Shown: positions 17,598 through 26,812, counted from the first letter of the stretch. The stretch is DNA of 64,000 bases from Starkeya sp. ORNL1 (GCF_012971745.1 NZ_CP048834.1:5465001-5529000), one strand, 5' to 3'. Notes: a model not told the origin generated them from the letters alone. Numbers and translations are program-made.

Positions 17598-18428
17598 GTG
17601 ACCGACAAAAAGCAGATTCACCTTGAACGACGTTCGCCGGCGCTCTGGCACGTCATTTTCGATATTCCGCCCTTGAATATATTCGGGCCCGAGACCCTGC
17701 CGCAGCTGAACGCAATTGTAACTGCGCTGGAGACCGATCCCGATGTGAAGGTCGTCGTTTTCGACAGTGCGGTGGAGGGCTACTTCATCACCCACTACAA
17801 TTTCCTGGCAAAGCCGGAAGAGACGCTCGGTCTGCCGCCAGGGCCTACCGGCTTGCCGCAGCTTCCCGACATGCTGGTACGTATCAGCCGTGCGCCGGTG
17901 GTTTCGATCGCCAAGATTCGCGGACGAGCGACCGGTGTCGGCAGCGAGCTTGCCCTTGCAAGCGATATGCGTTTCGCCAGCCGGGAAAAGGCGATCCTGT
18001 CGCAGTGGGAAGTGGGCGCGGGGCTGGTGCCGGGCGGTGGCCCGATGGCTCGACTGCCTCGGTTGATCGGTCGCGGCCGGGCACTCGAAGTGCTGCTTGG
18101 AGCAGACGACATCAATGGCGAACTCGCCGCAGATTACGGCTACGTGAACCGCTCATTTCCGGATGCGGAGCTTGATGCCTTTGTCGATGCGCTTGCAAAC
18201 AGGATTGCGACCTTTGACAGGCAGGCCATCGCCGAGACAAAGCGCCTCGTCAACGTTGCGAGCCTGCCGACGGATTCAGAAATCGCACCCGAGTGGGACG
18301 CCTTCCTCGGCTCTCTCAGTCGCCCTGCAGCGCAGGCTCGAATCAAGAGGTTGATGGAGCGCGGCTTTCACAAGCCCGGCGACGTCGAAGCCAGGCTTGG
18401 TCACTACGTCGGTCAGATCGGAATCTGA
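17598..18428 (+). CDS. Enoyl-CoA hydratase/isomerase (crotonase) superfamily protein
   Basis: 276 residues with crotonase-fold landmarks: HVIFDIPPLNIFGPETLPQL, VVVFDSAVEGYFITHY (equivalent to the usual SA-x-x-FxAG-D loop but with YFITHY), RISRAPVVSIAKIRGRATGVGSELALASDMRFAS (oxyanion hole), and a later Gly-rich GLVPGGGPMARL. The first oxyanion loop departs from the canonical AFxAGAD and suggests a non-standard acyl-CoA or even non-CoA substrate. AGGAGG lies 6 bases before the GTG. It starts the plus-strand operon controlled by site C, followed by an SDR and an SdhA-like flavoprotein. Confidence 0.87.
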   Translation: MTDKKQIHLERRSPALWHVIFDIPPLNIFGPETLPQLNAIVTALETDPDVKVVVFDSAVEGYFITHYNFLAKPEETLGLPPGPTGLPQLPDMLVRISRAPVVSIAKIRGRATGVGSELALASDMRFASREKAILSQWEVGAGLVPGGGPMARLPRLIGRGRALEVLLGADDINGELAADYGYVNRSFPDAELDAFVDALANRIATFDRQAIAETKRLVNVASLPTDSEIAPEWDAFLGSLSRPAAQARIKRLMERGFHKPGDVEARLGHYVGQIGI

Positions 18429-18437
18429 GGTGCTGCC

Positions 18438-19142
18438 ATGGACAGGAAGGTCGCCGTCATCACGGGAGCCTCGCAGGGAATGGGCGCCGCGCTGGTCGCC
18501 GCCTATCGCAATAGTGGCTACAGGGTCGTGGCGACGGCACGGTCGGTGAAGGCGACGGATGATCAGGACATCCTGGCCGTTCCCGGCGACATCGCCGACC
18601 GCAGGACGGCCGAGCGCGCCATTTCAGAGGGCATCGCACGTTTCGGACGCATCGACACGCTGGTCAATAACGCCGGAATTTTCATCGCCAAACCCTTCAC
18701 CGATTACACCGAGGCGGATTACAACGCGGTTATCGCTGTCAATACATCCGGCTTCTTCCACATCACGCAGCTCGCAATTGCGGAAATGGAGAAGCGTAAC
18801 AGCGGCCATGTGGTTCAGATCACCACGACGCTGGCTGAACAGGCGAATTCGAAGGTGCCCGCGGTCCTAGCGTCATTGACCAAGGGCGGGCTCAATTCCG
18901 CGACAAAAGCTCTGGCCATCGAATATGCCGGGCGTGGCATCCGTGTGAATGCCGTGGCGCCCGGGATCGTCAAGACGTCGATGCATCCGATCGAGACCCA
19001 TGCGGCGCTCGATCGGATGCACCCGCTGGGACACATGGGCGAGATATCGGACGTCGTGCAGGCGGTGCTGTACCTTGAATCGGCCCCGTTCGTGACGGGA
19101 GAGATCCTCCACGTCGATGGTGGACAGAGCGCTGGCCACTGA
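18438..19142 (+). CDS. Short-chain dehydrogenase/reductase (SDR)
   Basis: 234-residue classical [22 protein letters not shown], acidic-free second strand (VVATARSV), [13 protein letters not shown], and C-terminal [16 protein letters not shown] typical of FabG-like SDRs. The usual active-site Tyr-x-x-x-Lys position reads [15 protein letters not shown], in which the expected Tyr is replaced by Leu or Thr (LTKGG), so catalysis may be altered or lost. That is a notable departure. Starts 9 bases after the crotonase stop and ends 17 bases before the flavoprotein start: one operon. Confidence 0.85.
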   Translation: MDRKVAVITGASQGMGAALVAAYRNSGYRVVATARSVKATDDQDILAVPGDIADRRTAERAISEGIARFGRIDTLVNNAGIFIAKPFTDYTEADYNAVIAVNTSGFFHITQLAIAEMEKRNSGHVVQITTTLAEQANSKVPAVLASLTKGGLNSATKALAIEYAGRGIRVNAVAPGIVKTSMHPIETHAALDRMHPLGHMGEISDVVQAVLYLESAPFVTGEILHVDGGQSAGH

Positions 19143-19159
19143 CGTTGACAGGCGCCGCA

Positions 19160-20956
19160 ATGACCCAAGCCTACGAGATTGAAGAACATTTTCATGACGT
19201 AGTGATTGTCGGCGCCGGCGGCGCCGGCCTGCGTGCGGCTTTGGGGATGGCAGCTTCCGGGCTGAAGACCGCCTGCATAACCAAAGTCTTTCCCACTCGC
19301 AGCCACACCGTAGCCGCTCAAGGTGGCATGGCGGCGTCACTCGGCAACATGGGCGACGGCGACGACTGGCGCTACCACATGTACGACACGGTAAAGGGAT
19401 CCGACTGGCTCGGCGACCAGGATGCCATCGAATTCATGTGCCGCGAGGCTGTCCCGGCCGTGCTCGAGCTTGAGCATTACGGCGTTCCCTTCTCCCGAAC
19501 CGACGATGGAAATATCTACCAGAGGCCGTTCGGCGGCCAAACCATCGCTTATGGGAAAAGCATGGCGCAGCGAACCTGCGCCGCCGCAGATCGCACCGGT
19601 CACGCGATCCTCCACGCGCTCTATCAGCAATGCTTGCAGCATCGGACCGAGTTCTTCGTCGAATACATTGCCCTCGATCTCCTGATGGACGGTGAAGGGG
19701 CTTGCCGCGGTCTCATCGCCTGGAACCTGGAAGCAGGCACCTTGCATCGCTTCCACGCCCACCGCACCGTGCTCGCGACCGGCGGCTATGGCCGGGTCTA
19801 TTCCTCATGCACCGCCGCCCATACCTGCACCGGTGACGGCAACGCCATGGCACTCCGCGCCGGCCTGCCGCTGGAGGATATGGAATTCACCCAATTCCAT
19901 CCCACCGGCATCTATGGATCCGGATGCCTCATCACCGAGGGGGCTCGAGGTGAGGGGGGCTATCTCACCAACGCCGCGGGCGAGCGGTTCATGGAGCGCT
20001 ATGCGCCCAGCGCGAAAGACCTTGCCGGCCGCGACGTCGTCTGCCGCGCCATGACGATCGAAATCAATGAAGGGCGAGGATGCGGCGAGCGGAAGGACCA
20101 CATCGATCTTCACCTTGAGCACCTTGGCGCCGATCTGCTGCATCAGCGCCTGCCGGGAATCAGCGAGACCGCGAAGATCTTCGCCGGAATCGATGTGACG
20201 CGCGAGCCGATCCCGGTGCTGCCGACCGTCCACTACAATATGGGCGGGATACCCACCAATCTCCACGGCGAGGCGGTCACCACGCGCAATGACAACCCGG
20301 AAGCCGTCGTCTCCGGGCTCATGGCGATCGGCGAAGCCGCGTGCGTGTCCGTCCATGGCGCCAATCGCCTTGGCTCGAACTCGCTGCTCGACATCATTGT
20401 CTTTGGCCGTGCCGCGGCGAAGCGTGCGGCCTCAAGCATCCGGGCCGGCGAAAGACATGCACCGGTTCCAAAGGAAGCGACCGATCGGGCGATTTCCCGT
20501 TTTGATCGCATTCGCTGGTCCAATGGCGGCACCGGCGCCGGCGCAATCCGTCTGGCTATGCAGCAGGTGATGCAAAGGCACTGCGCTGTCTTCCGCGACG
20601 GTCCTCTGCTGGGCGAGGGCTCAATCCGGCTCGAGGAAATCGCCAGGGTGCTCCGTGACGACCTTCGCGTCACGGATCGTTCCATGATCTGCAATACGGA
20701 CCTCGTCGAGGCGCTTGAGCTTGACAACATGGTGGCTCAATCGGTCGTCAGCCTTCGCTCGGCGATTGCTCGGACCGAAAGCCGAGGCTCGCATGCACGC
20801 GAAGATTTCCCCCAGCGCGACGATAAGAACTGGTTGAAGCACACTTACTCCTGGCTCGACCATCTAGGGCGTGTCTCGATCGACTACAGACCTGTCCATC
20901 TGCAGCCCTTATCGCACGAGATCACTTCGATCCCGCCCAAAGAGCGCGTCTACTGA
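19160..20956 (+). CDS. SdhA-like flavoprotein (succinate dehydrogenase/fumarate reductase family) without partner subunits
   Basis: About 598 residues, full SdhA length. FAD motif [35 protein letters not shown] has the histidine (about 49) that in SdhA carries FAD covalently; [21 protein letters not shown] and [10 protein letters not shown] are family signatures, as is [13 protein letters not shown]. So the dicarboxylate-binding residues look conserved. Yet no SdhB, SdhC or SdhD gene is nearby, and the gene lies in a crotonase-SDR operon under site C. It could be a paralog using another electron acceptor, or could assemble with the housekeeping SdhBCD. ATG 19160 is preferred over an upstream TTG. 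Confidence 0.88.
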   Translation: MTQAYEIEEHFHDVVIVGAGGAGLRAALGMAASGLKTACITKVFPTRSHTVAAQGGMAASLGNMGDGDDWRYHMYDTVKGSDWLGDQDAIEFMCREAVPAVLELEHYGVPFSRTDDGNIYQRPFGGQTIAYGKSMAQRTCAAADRTGHAILHALYQQCLQHRTEFFVEYIALDLLMDGEGACRGLIAWNLEAGTLHRFHAHRTVLATGGYGRVYSSCTAAHTCTGDGNAMALRAGLPLEDMEFTQFHPTGIYGSGCLITEGARGEGGYLTNAAGERFMERYAPSAKDLAGRDVVCRAMTIEINEGRGCGERKDHIDLHLEHLGADLLHQRLPGISETAKIFAGIDVTREPIPVLPTVHYNMGGIPTNLHGEAVTTRNDNPEAVVSGLMAIGEAACVSVHGANRLGSNSLLDIIVFGRAAAKRAASSIRAGERHAPVPKEATDRAISRFDRIRWSNGGTGAGAIRLAMQQVMQRHCAVFRDGPLLGEGSIRLEEIARVLRDDLRVTDRSMICNTDLVEALELDNMVAQSVVSLRSAIARTESRGSHAREDFPQRDDKNWLKHTYSWLDHLGRVSIDYRPVHLQPLSHEITSIPPKERVY

Positions 20957-21766
20957 GGAAGCGTGCACGCTCTATTCGCACTACATGCGCAATTCAGGTC
21001 GTGACTTCCACGATCTTGCATCTATCGATCAAGTTGTGGCGAGCGTGGCGGCCCCAAGCGAGGATTCGCCCTTGTCGTCGGAGGGCCAGCGCCACGCCTC
21101 CTGGCCGCCGCAGGGGCCAGAACCTCGACGTGGCCCGCGTCGACGAAAGCCGAATAAAGGCTGATGCTGAACTGGCCGGTCGGCCGGGCTTGGCCTTGAG
21201 CAGCCTCGGCGCGTTTCATGAAGGCGCGCATGCCTCGATCATCACATCGCGGCTCATGCCGACGCTGTTTGTCGCGCTGCTCATACAGCTCTGAGCATTT
21301 CTCAAATGAGCTGGTGGGCGGCCGATTTGGCCCTATCAAGGATTCCAAGTGTGTTTTGGCGCACTCGCATCGGCGTCAAATCTGCGGCAAGCTCACGGGC
21401 GATGGGGCCGACGGCGTCGTTCGGCCAGACTGATAGAGAGGGCGATTTACGTTCGCCCGTTTTCTGCGGACAAACGGTAGGCTTGCGCGCGAGTTGGAAA
21501 TGCTACGTTGTAGCGAACCCGACGCGATGGCTCACTGGCAGTCGTTGCGCGCGGCGCCAATAAAAGACCGGCCGAATTACGCGAAGGCGGAAGCGTCCGC
21601 GCTGGGGCCGCCACTCTGGGAGTCGGGCATGTCCGATTAGGAGGCGCTACTGTCCAAGGAAACAGGAGCTCCTCCTTGCGAAGCACGATCGTTTGACAAT
21701 CGCCTTCACCGTCGGGGCCCCGACGGTGACGCAGCTCGTCCGAGCAATATCCAGGTAGGGGATAGT
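20957..21766. other. 810-base stretch without a recognised gene
   Basis: Short frames on both strands lack family features, ribosome sites or consistent coding bias; it looks like decayed or non-coding DNA between the SdhA-like operon and the Liv transporter. The right end holds a TTGACA (21693-21698) and a perfect 24-base palindrome (21706-21729) that probably control the transporter. Confidence 0.5.
21706..21729. promoter_or_regulatory. Perfect 24-base palindrome before the Liv transporter operon
   Basis: TCACCGTCGGGG followed directly by its exact reverse complement CCCCGACGGTGA, 8 bases after a TTGACA hexamer and 37 bases before the binding-protein ATG. It could be an operator overlapping the promoter, or a GC-rich hairpin. 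Its sequence differs from the GGTRTY regulon palindrome, so a different regulator is implied. Confidence 0.55.
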
Positions 21767-23068
21767 ATGATGCTCAGAAGGTCCCTTGGCGCGTTGTGCG
21801 CCGTCTGGCTGTGGATTTCGCCGACGCTCGCTGCAGACAAACCGAAGGAACTGGTGGTGGGAATCACCACCTTCCTGTCCGGGCCGGCCTCCGTGTTCGG
21901 CGTTCCCGGCAAGAACGCTGCGGATCTGTTGATAGCGAACCTTAATGCCAAGGGCGGCATTCTTGGCGTGCCACTGCGTGCGATCTTCATCGATGAGGGA
22001 GCCGGCGCCAATCAACTCATGTCGGAGTATCGCCGTGTCGTGCTGAACGAAAAGGCCGAAGTGATGCTGGCCTCCATCTCGAGCACGAGCTGCCTGGCGC
22101 TGGCGCCGGTCGCTGAGGATCTCGAAGTCCCGAACATTCTATGGGATTGCAGCTCACCGCGCATCTTCGAGGACAACAACTACAAATACAATGTACGCAC
22201 GCAGGCGCACACCGGGGCCGAAATGCTCGCCGCGGCCCTGTACCTCGTCAAGAACAAGCCCGATTTCAAGACTGTTGCCGGCGTCAATCAGGACTATGCC
22301 GCCGGCCGCGACCAATGGGCGCTCTTCATTACCGCTCTGAAGTCAATGAAGCCCGATATTCAGGTCGTCGCCGAGCTTTTTCCAAAATTCGGCGCCCCTG
22401 ACTATTCTACCGAGATCTCCCGCCTTCAGGCGCTGCGCCCTGATGTGATTGTCAATACCTCATGGGGAGGCGATCTAGACACTTTCGTCCAGCAGGCAGC
22501 GGCGCGGGGCGTCATGACACAGGCAACTTACGTGTTTCCCCTCGGCGAGAGTTCGCTTGAGCGTCTCGGCAATGCAATGCCGTCCGGTGTCATCATTGGC
22601 GCTCGTGGCGATCATTATTTCCGGCATCCCAAATATATGCAGGACGTCGACTTCCAGAATTTCGTGAAGAGTTACCGCGAGAAGACGCATGCCTATCCGA
22701 TCTATCCGGTGTTCCACATGGCGCAGGCGATCTCGGCACTCACGGGCGCCTATGAGAAGGCCTCGAAGGCCAATGACGTCCCCTGGCCATCTAAGGAACA
22801 ACTGATGGCGGCTTTCCGCGACCTCAAGTTCCGCGGCCTTACCAGTGAAATTTCAATCCGCGAGGATAATCAGGGTCTGGAGGACCAGCTGATAGGTACG
22901 ACGCTGTGGTCGCCCGAATATGGCTTCGCGATCCTGGACCGGATGTCGATCTACCCCGCCAAGCTTGTCACCCCGCCGATGGGTCAAAGGTCGGCCGACT
23001 GGCTGGCGAAGATCAAGCCTGAGATGGCAAACGACCCGTCGATCGAAACCTTTGCGGCCCAAAGGTAG
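21767..23068 (+). CDS. ABC transporter substrate-binding protein, branched-chain amino acid/amide type (LivK-like)
   Basis: 433-residue periplasmic binding protein (Peripla_BP_6 type). Signal peptide MMLRRSLGALCAVWLWISPTLAA, then the family opening LVVGITTFLSGPASVFGVPGKNAADLLIANLNAKGGILG and VPLRAIFIDEGAGANQ. Two lobes are evident, with TVAGVNQDYAAGRDQW in the middle. Opens a five-gene operon with livH, livM, livG and livF. Such HAAT transporters carry amino acids, amides, urea or aromatic acids; the surrounding catabolic genes suggest a non-amino-acid substrate (inference). Confidence 0.9.
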   Translation: MMLRRSLGALCAVWLWISPTLAADKPKELVVGITTFLSGPASVFGVPGKNAADLLIANLNAKGGILGVPLRAIFIDEGAGANQLMSEYRRVVLNEKAEVMLASISSTSCLALAPVAEDLEVPNILWDCSSPRIFEDNNYKYNVRTQAHTGAEMLAAALYLVKNKPDFKTVAGVNQDYAAGRDQWALFITALKSMKPDIQVVAELFPKFGAPDYSTEISRLQALRPDVIVNTSWGGDLDTFVQQAAARGVMTQATYVFPLGESSLERLGNAMPSGVIIGARGDHYFRHPKYMQDVDFQNFVKSYREKTHAYPIYPVFHMAQAISALTGAYEKASKANDVPWPSKEQLMAAFRDLKFRGLTSEISIREDNQGLEDQLIGTTLWSPEYGFAILDRMSIYPAKLVTPPMGQRSADWLAKIKPEMANDPSIETFAAQR

Positions 23069-23087
23069 CAGAACAGGTCATCGCACG

Positions 23088-23993
23088 GTGTTTATTCAAA
23101 CCGTCCTCCTGGCCGCGCTGGACGGACTTTCCTATGGCGCCCAAGTCTTTCTCGTCGCCGTAGGGTTGTCCTTGATCTTTGGCGTCCTGCGGATCGTCAA
23201 TGTCGCCCATGGCAGCCTCTATGCCATCGGCGCCTATGTGACGGCGACGTTCGGCTTATTCATTGCCGCCGCCGGCTGGAGCCCGTGGCTGACCTTTCCG
23301 GCGATGGCTTTGTCGGCCTGCCTCGTCGGTATCATTGTCGGTGGCGCGCTCGAGGTCAGCCTTTTGCGGCGCATATACGGCCAGGAGCAGGTTCTCCAGC
23401 TGCTGTTGACCTTCGCCGTCTTCATGATCCTGGAGGATCTGCAGAAGGCCGTTTGGGGCGTCACGCCCTTTTTTGTCAACACGCCGCTCAGCCTGCTTGG
23501 CACGGCGAACATTCTCGGCATCAATTATTCGATTTACCAGCTGGTGGTGGTGCCGCTCGTCGCGGTGATCGTGCTCGTCAGCCTGCGCTATATCCTGCGG
23601 CACACCCGAATAGGCCGGATCGTGACGGCGGTGGCGGACGACCGCGAGACCTCGGCGGCGATGGGTGTCGACGCGACCAGGGTCTATCTTCTCACCTTCA
23701 TGACCGGCGCCTCGCTTGCGGCCTTCGGCGGAGCTTTGGCCTCGGGAGCGACCTCGCTGGTGCCCGGGATGGGGGCGGGGATGATCATCCTTTCCTTCGC
23801 AGTCGCGGCGACAGCCGGTCTCGGCCGGATCGAAGGGGCAGCTGTGGCTGCGCTGATGATCGGGCTTGGCCGTTCGATCGCCGTCTACATAGCGCCCGAG
23901 TTCGACGCCGTGGTGCCGTATCTGATCATGTTTGTGGTTCTGCTCTTCAAGCCCAAAGGCCTGTTCAGCGTCCCGCAGACCAGGAAAGTGTGA
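23088..23993 (+). CDS. Branched-chain-type ABC permease, LivH-like
   Basis: About 301-residue membrane protein with eight or so hydrophobic segments. The N-terminus VFIQTVLLAALDGLSYGAQVFLVAVGLSLIFGVLRIVNVAHGSLYAIGAY is the classic LivH opening, and a later VTAVADDRETSAAMGVD is the ATPase-contact loop. The GTG at 23088 starts 20 bases after the binding-protein stop; longer readings in this frame would lie inside the previous gene. Its stop overlaps the livM start (TGATG). Confidence 0.88.
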   Translation: MFIQTVLLAALDGLSYGAQVFLVAVGLSLIFGVLRIVNVAHGSLYAIGAYVTATFGLFIAAAGWSPWLTFPAMALSACLVGIIVGGALEVSLLRRIYGQEQVLQLLLTFAVFMILEDLQKAVWGVTPFFVNTPLSLLGTANILGINYSIYQLVVVPLVAVIVLVSLRYILRHTRIGRIVTAVADDRETSAAMGVDATRVYLLTFMTGASLAAFGGALASGATSLVPGMGAGMIILSFAVAATAGLGRIEGAAVAALMIGLGRSIAVYIAPEFDAVVPYLIMFVVLLFKPKGLFSVPQTRKV

Positions 23994-24931
23994 TGCGTCC
24001 TGAATTACTGATCGGGATGGTCGCTGCGGCAGCGTTGGCCATGGTTCCGGTGCTCGCGCCCTGGACGGCAGTGATGCTCACGATTGCGCTCGCCGTCGGC
24101 CTGACGGTGCTCGGCATCGTCGTGTTGCTGCGCGCCGGGCAGATCTCGTTCGGGCACGGCCTCTATTACGCGGCCGGGGCCTACACGGTCGCCTTTCTGG
24201 TCAACGCGCGGCTCTCGCTTGACGCCCTGATCCTGATCCCGGTAGGCGGCCTGGTTGCGACGCTAATCGCGGTCGCCTGCGGCTTCTTCGTCGTGCGCTA
24301 TCGCGACATCTTCTTCGCGATGATCAATCTATCGATGTCGATGGTCGCCTTCTCGCTGCTCGAGAAGCTCTACCACATCACCGGCGGCGGCGACGGCATG
24401 AACGTGGCGCGCCCGACGCTCGCCGGCGTCCGCTTCGGCCGCATCGCCTTCGAGGCCTGGATGTTCCATCTGACGCTGGCGACCACGGCGCTCGCCGCTT
24501 TCCTGGTCTCGCGCTATCTCGCCTCGCCTCTGGGCAAGGCGCTCGAGGCCGTCAAGAATAACGAGACGCGGCTTGAATATCTTGGCGTCTCCAGCAACCG
24601 TGTCCTTCATATTGCCTATGCAATCTCGGCTGCGCTCGCCGGCGTGAGCGGGGCGATAATCGCCATCGTCAATGGCCATGTCTCACCTGAGTTCGCCTAT
24701 TGGGTGCGCTCGGGCGAGTTCGTCTTCATTTCGATCCTCGGTGGCGCCGGCAATGTGCTGGGCGCGTTCGCGGGCTCGGTCGTCTTCGAAGTCATTCGCA
24801 ACTATGCGGCCGCCTTCGCCGCCGACTACTGGCAGACGATCCTCGGTCTGTCGCTCATCGCCATCATCTTGTTCGCACCCGATGGGCTGAGCCAGCTGCG
24901 CTTCCGCAGGAAGAAGAGGGCGCCGCCATGA
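23993..24931 (+). CDS. Branched-chain-type ABC permease, LivM-like
   Basis: 312-residue membrane protein. Opening MRPELLIGMVAAAALAMVPVLAPW, then LRAGQISFGHGLYYAAGAYTVAF, the LivM family hallmark. The ATPase-contact loop AVKNNETRLEYLGVSSNRV follows at about residue 195. It forms the permease heterodimer with LivH. The start is the ATG in TGATG overlapping the livH stop; it overlaps livG by 4 bases at the other end, so translation of the operon is coupled. Confidence 0.9.
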   Translation: MRPELLIGMVAAAALAMVPVLAPWTAVMLTIALAVGLTVLGIVVLLRAGQISFGHGLYYAAGAYTVAFLVNARLSLDALILIPVGGLVATLIAVACGFFVVRYRDIFFAMINLSMSMVAFSLLEKLYHITGGGDGMNVARPTLAGVRFGRIAFEAWMFHLTLATTALAAFLVSRYLASPLGKALEAVKNNETRLEYLGVSSNRVLHIAYAISAALAGVSGAIIAIVNGHVSPEFAYWVRSGEFVFISILGGAGNVLGAFAGSVVFEVIRNYAAAFAADYWQTILGLSLIAIILFAPDGLSQLRFRRKKRAPP

Positions 24932-25674
24932 CCCCGACACCAATTATGGAAGCGCGCAACCTGCGTATCAATTTCGGGGGCGTCGCTGCGGCCGATGACG
25001 CGTCGCTGTCGATCGCGAGCGGCCAGCGGATGGCGATCATCGGGCCGAACGGCGCCGGCAAGACCACCTTCGTCAACATCTGCACGGGCTATTTGACGCC
25101 GCAATCGGGCTCTGTGCTGTTCGAGGGGCGCGACATTACCGGGGTTGCGCCGCGCCGGATCGCGCGCGGAGGAATAGGCCGGTCCTTTCAGTTGCCGCAG
25201 CTCTTCCTTGAGAACACCGTGATCGAGAATCTGCTGGTGGCACTGGCGGCGCGGGAAGGCATCTGGAATGCCTGGATGCCGCTGGATCGCCACCCCAAGC
25301 GCGGCGAGATGTTCGAACTGCTGACGGTGATCGGGCTCGTCGACGTGGCACACCGGCCCGCGCGCGAATTGCCCGAAGGCATGCGCAAGCTGATCGACAT
25401 CGCCATGGCGCTCGCCCTGAAGCCACGACTCATCTTCATGGACGAGCCAACCAGCGGTGTCTCCAGCAAGGAGAAGTTTGCGATCATGGACATCGTGGTG
25501 CGGGCACTCCAGCACAATGCGACGACGGCGGTCTTCGTCGAGCACGACATGGATGTGGTGTCGCGCTACGCCGACAAGGTCGCGGTCTGGTCGGGCGGGC
25601 GTATCAGCCTGGAGGGGACGCCAGACGAGGTCCTTAACGACCCCGACGTCCGCAAGAACGTGATCGGTGTCTGA
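24928..25674 (+). CDS. Branched-chain-type ABC ATPase, LivG-like, with altered signature motif
   Basis: 248-residue ATPase: Walker A GPNGAGKTT, Q-loop GRSFQLPQLF, Walker B LIFMDEPTSGV, switch histidine VEHDMDVV. The position of the ABC signature reads LPEGMRKLIDIA rather than LSYGQQR or LSGGQ, so the residues contacting the partner nucleotide are changed. This may characterise a subfamily or reduce ATPase activity at one site. ATGA overlap with livM gives the start. Works with LivF at the cytoplasmic face of the importer. Confidence 0.9.
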   Translation: MTPTPIMEARNLRINFGGVAAADDASLSIASGQRMAIIGPNGAGKTTFVNICTGYLTPQSGSVLFEGRDITGVAPRRIARGGIGRSFQLPQLFLENTVIENLLVALAAREGIWNAWMPLDRHPKRGEMFELLTVIGLVDVAHRPARELPEGMRKLIDIAMALALKPRLIFMDEPTSGVSSKEKFAIMDIVVRALQHNATTAVFVEHDMDVVSRYADKVAVWSGGRISLEGTPDEVLNDPDVRKNVIGV

Positions 25675-25675
25675 G

Positions 25676-26380
25676 ATGCTTCGGCTCGAACGGGTCTCAG
25701 CTGAGATCGACGGGGTCACTGTGGTTCGCGAGGCCAGCCTCGAGATTGCCAGGGGCGGCACTGTCGCCCTGATCGGCCGCAACGGTGCCGGCAAAACCAG
25801 CGTGCTGCGCTCGATCATGGGCTTCCTGAAGCTCAACTCCGGGCGGATCAGCTTCGACGGTCATGACCTGGTCGAGGTGCCGGCGCATCACCGCCCGTTT
25901 ATGGGCATTGGCTATGCGCCGGAAGATCGCCGGCTCTACGGCTCGTTCACGCTCGAGGAGAATCTGCGCTTTCCGGGCGAGGTGATGCGGCTTTCAGCAG
26001 CGGAACTGTCGCGGCGGCTCGATTTGGTCTACGCGGTCCTGCCCGAATTGCAGGGCATGCGGAAGCGGCCGGCCGCCGGCCTGTCGGGCGGGCAGGGCAA
26101 GATGGTCGCGCTCGGTCGCGCGCTGGTCGCCGGCGCCCGGCTGGTCCTGCTGGACGAGCCCTTCCAGGGCCTGGCGCCGGTCCTCGCGCAGCAGTACGGC
26201 GCGGCGCTGCGAGCGCTGCGCGAGGCCGATCGCGACATCGCCCTGCTAATCACCGAGTCGAACCCCAGCCTGCTGCGCTCCTTCGCCGACGAGAACTACC
26301 TCATCGAGCGCGGCGAGGTTTCGCGTTACGGCGCGCTGCCCGATTCCTCGCTCGCCGCTTCTGGTCTGGCATCGCACTGA
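25676..26380 (+). CDS. Branched-chain-type ABC ATPase, LivF-like
   Basis: About 234 residues. Walker A GRNGAGKTS, family motif YAPEDRRLYGSFTLEENL, canonical signature LSGGQGKM, Walker B LVLLDEPFQGLAP. The switch region reads LLITESNPSLLRS in place of the usual VEQN, so the H-loop residue is changed. The ATG at 25676 is one base after the livG stop; a GTG at 25667 would overlap. Since LivG has the altered signature and LivF the normal one, the two composite ATP sites are probably unequal. Last gene of the operon, ending before the REP-like pair. Confidence 0.9.
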   Translation: MLRLERVSAEIDGVTVVREASLEIARGGTVALIGRNGAGKTSVLRSIMGFLKLNSGRISFDGHDLVEVPAHHRPFMGIGYAPEDRRLYGSFTLEENLRFPGEVMRLSAAELSRRLDLVYAVLPELQGMRKRPAAGLSGGQGKMVALGRALVAGARLVLLDEPFQGLAPVLAQQYGAALRALREADRDIALLITESNPSLLRSFADENYLIERGEVSRYGALPDSSLAASGLASH

Positions 26381-26465
26381 TGGCGCCGTATATCCTTCTC
26401 GATCGCGCACGCTGCGCGGCCGCACACCGCGATCTGACCCGACTGCCTTTGTCAAATCAACGCGG

Positions 26466-26581
26466 TAGAGCATTTCCCGATCAGATGGAATCATCTGATC
26501 GAAGAGGAATTACCCCAGTCTATTGAATCTAGAGCACTCATCTGTCGTTCGGATGATTCCATCCGAACGGGAAGGGCTCTA
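26466..26581. repeat. Inverted pair of REP-like palindromic units (116 bases)
   Basis: Unit 1 (26466-26501) begins TAGAGCATTTCCC and folds as CGATCAGATG-GAAT-CATCTGATCG. Unit 2 (26546-26581), read on the other strand, begins TAGAGCCCTTCCC and folds as CGTTCGGATG-GAAT-CATCCGAACG. The outer ends and the GGATGGAATCATC-type centre agree, while changes in each stem are compensated by changes opposite, so structure is conserved over sequence. A third TAGAGCACT start lies at 26530. It fills the space between livF and the tautomerase and includes the tautomerase stop codon. It may act as a bidirectional terminator or REP/BIME-type element. Confidence 0.75.
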
Positions 26582-26812
26582 GCGGCCGGCGGTGCGGCGC
26601 TCGCGGAATGTCCGCACCGGCAGGCCGCCCCAACCCCAATTCTCGATTTCAACCTCCTCGATGACGACGAAGGTCGAGTCGATGGGCTTGTGGAGCACGT
26701 CGAGCAGGAGCTGACTGACGCCCGCGATGAGATCGGCCTTCTCCTCCGCGGTGACGGCATCACGTTCGGGACTCGATCCTTCGCGGGTGACCTGGATGGT
26801 GACGATCGGCAT
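26579..26812 (-). CDS. 4-oxalocrotonate tautomerase-family protein
   Basis: 77 residues. After Met removal the N-terminal Pro (MPIVTIQVTREG) is the catalytic base of this superfamily, which isomerises keto-enol acids in aromatic meta-cleavage and related routes. SQLLLDVLHKPIDSTFVVIEEVEIENWGWGG is typical of the slightly longer 4-OT relatives, with an unusual Trp-rich loop. The last residues RRTAGR and the TAG stop fall in the REP-like element, so the C-terminus may have been reshaped by it. Convergent with the Liv operon; supports a ring-cleavage or keto-acid pathway in this island. Confidence 0.85.
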   Translation of the reverse strand: MPIVTIQVTREGSSPERDAVTAEEKADLIAGVSQLLLDVLHKPIDSTFVVIEEVEIENWGWGGLPVRTFRERRTAGR

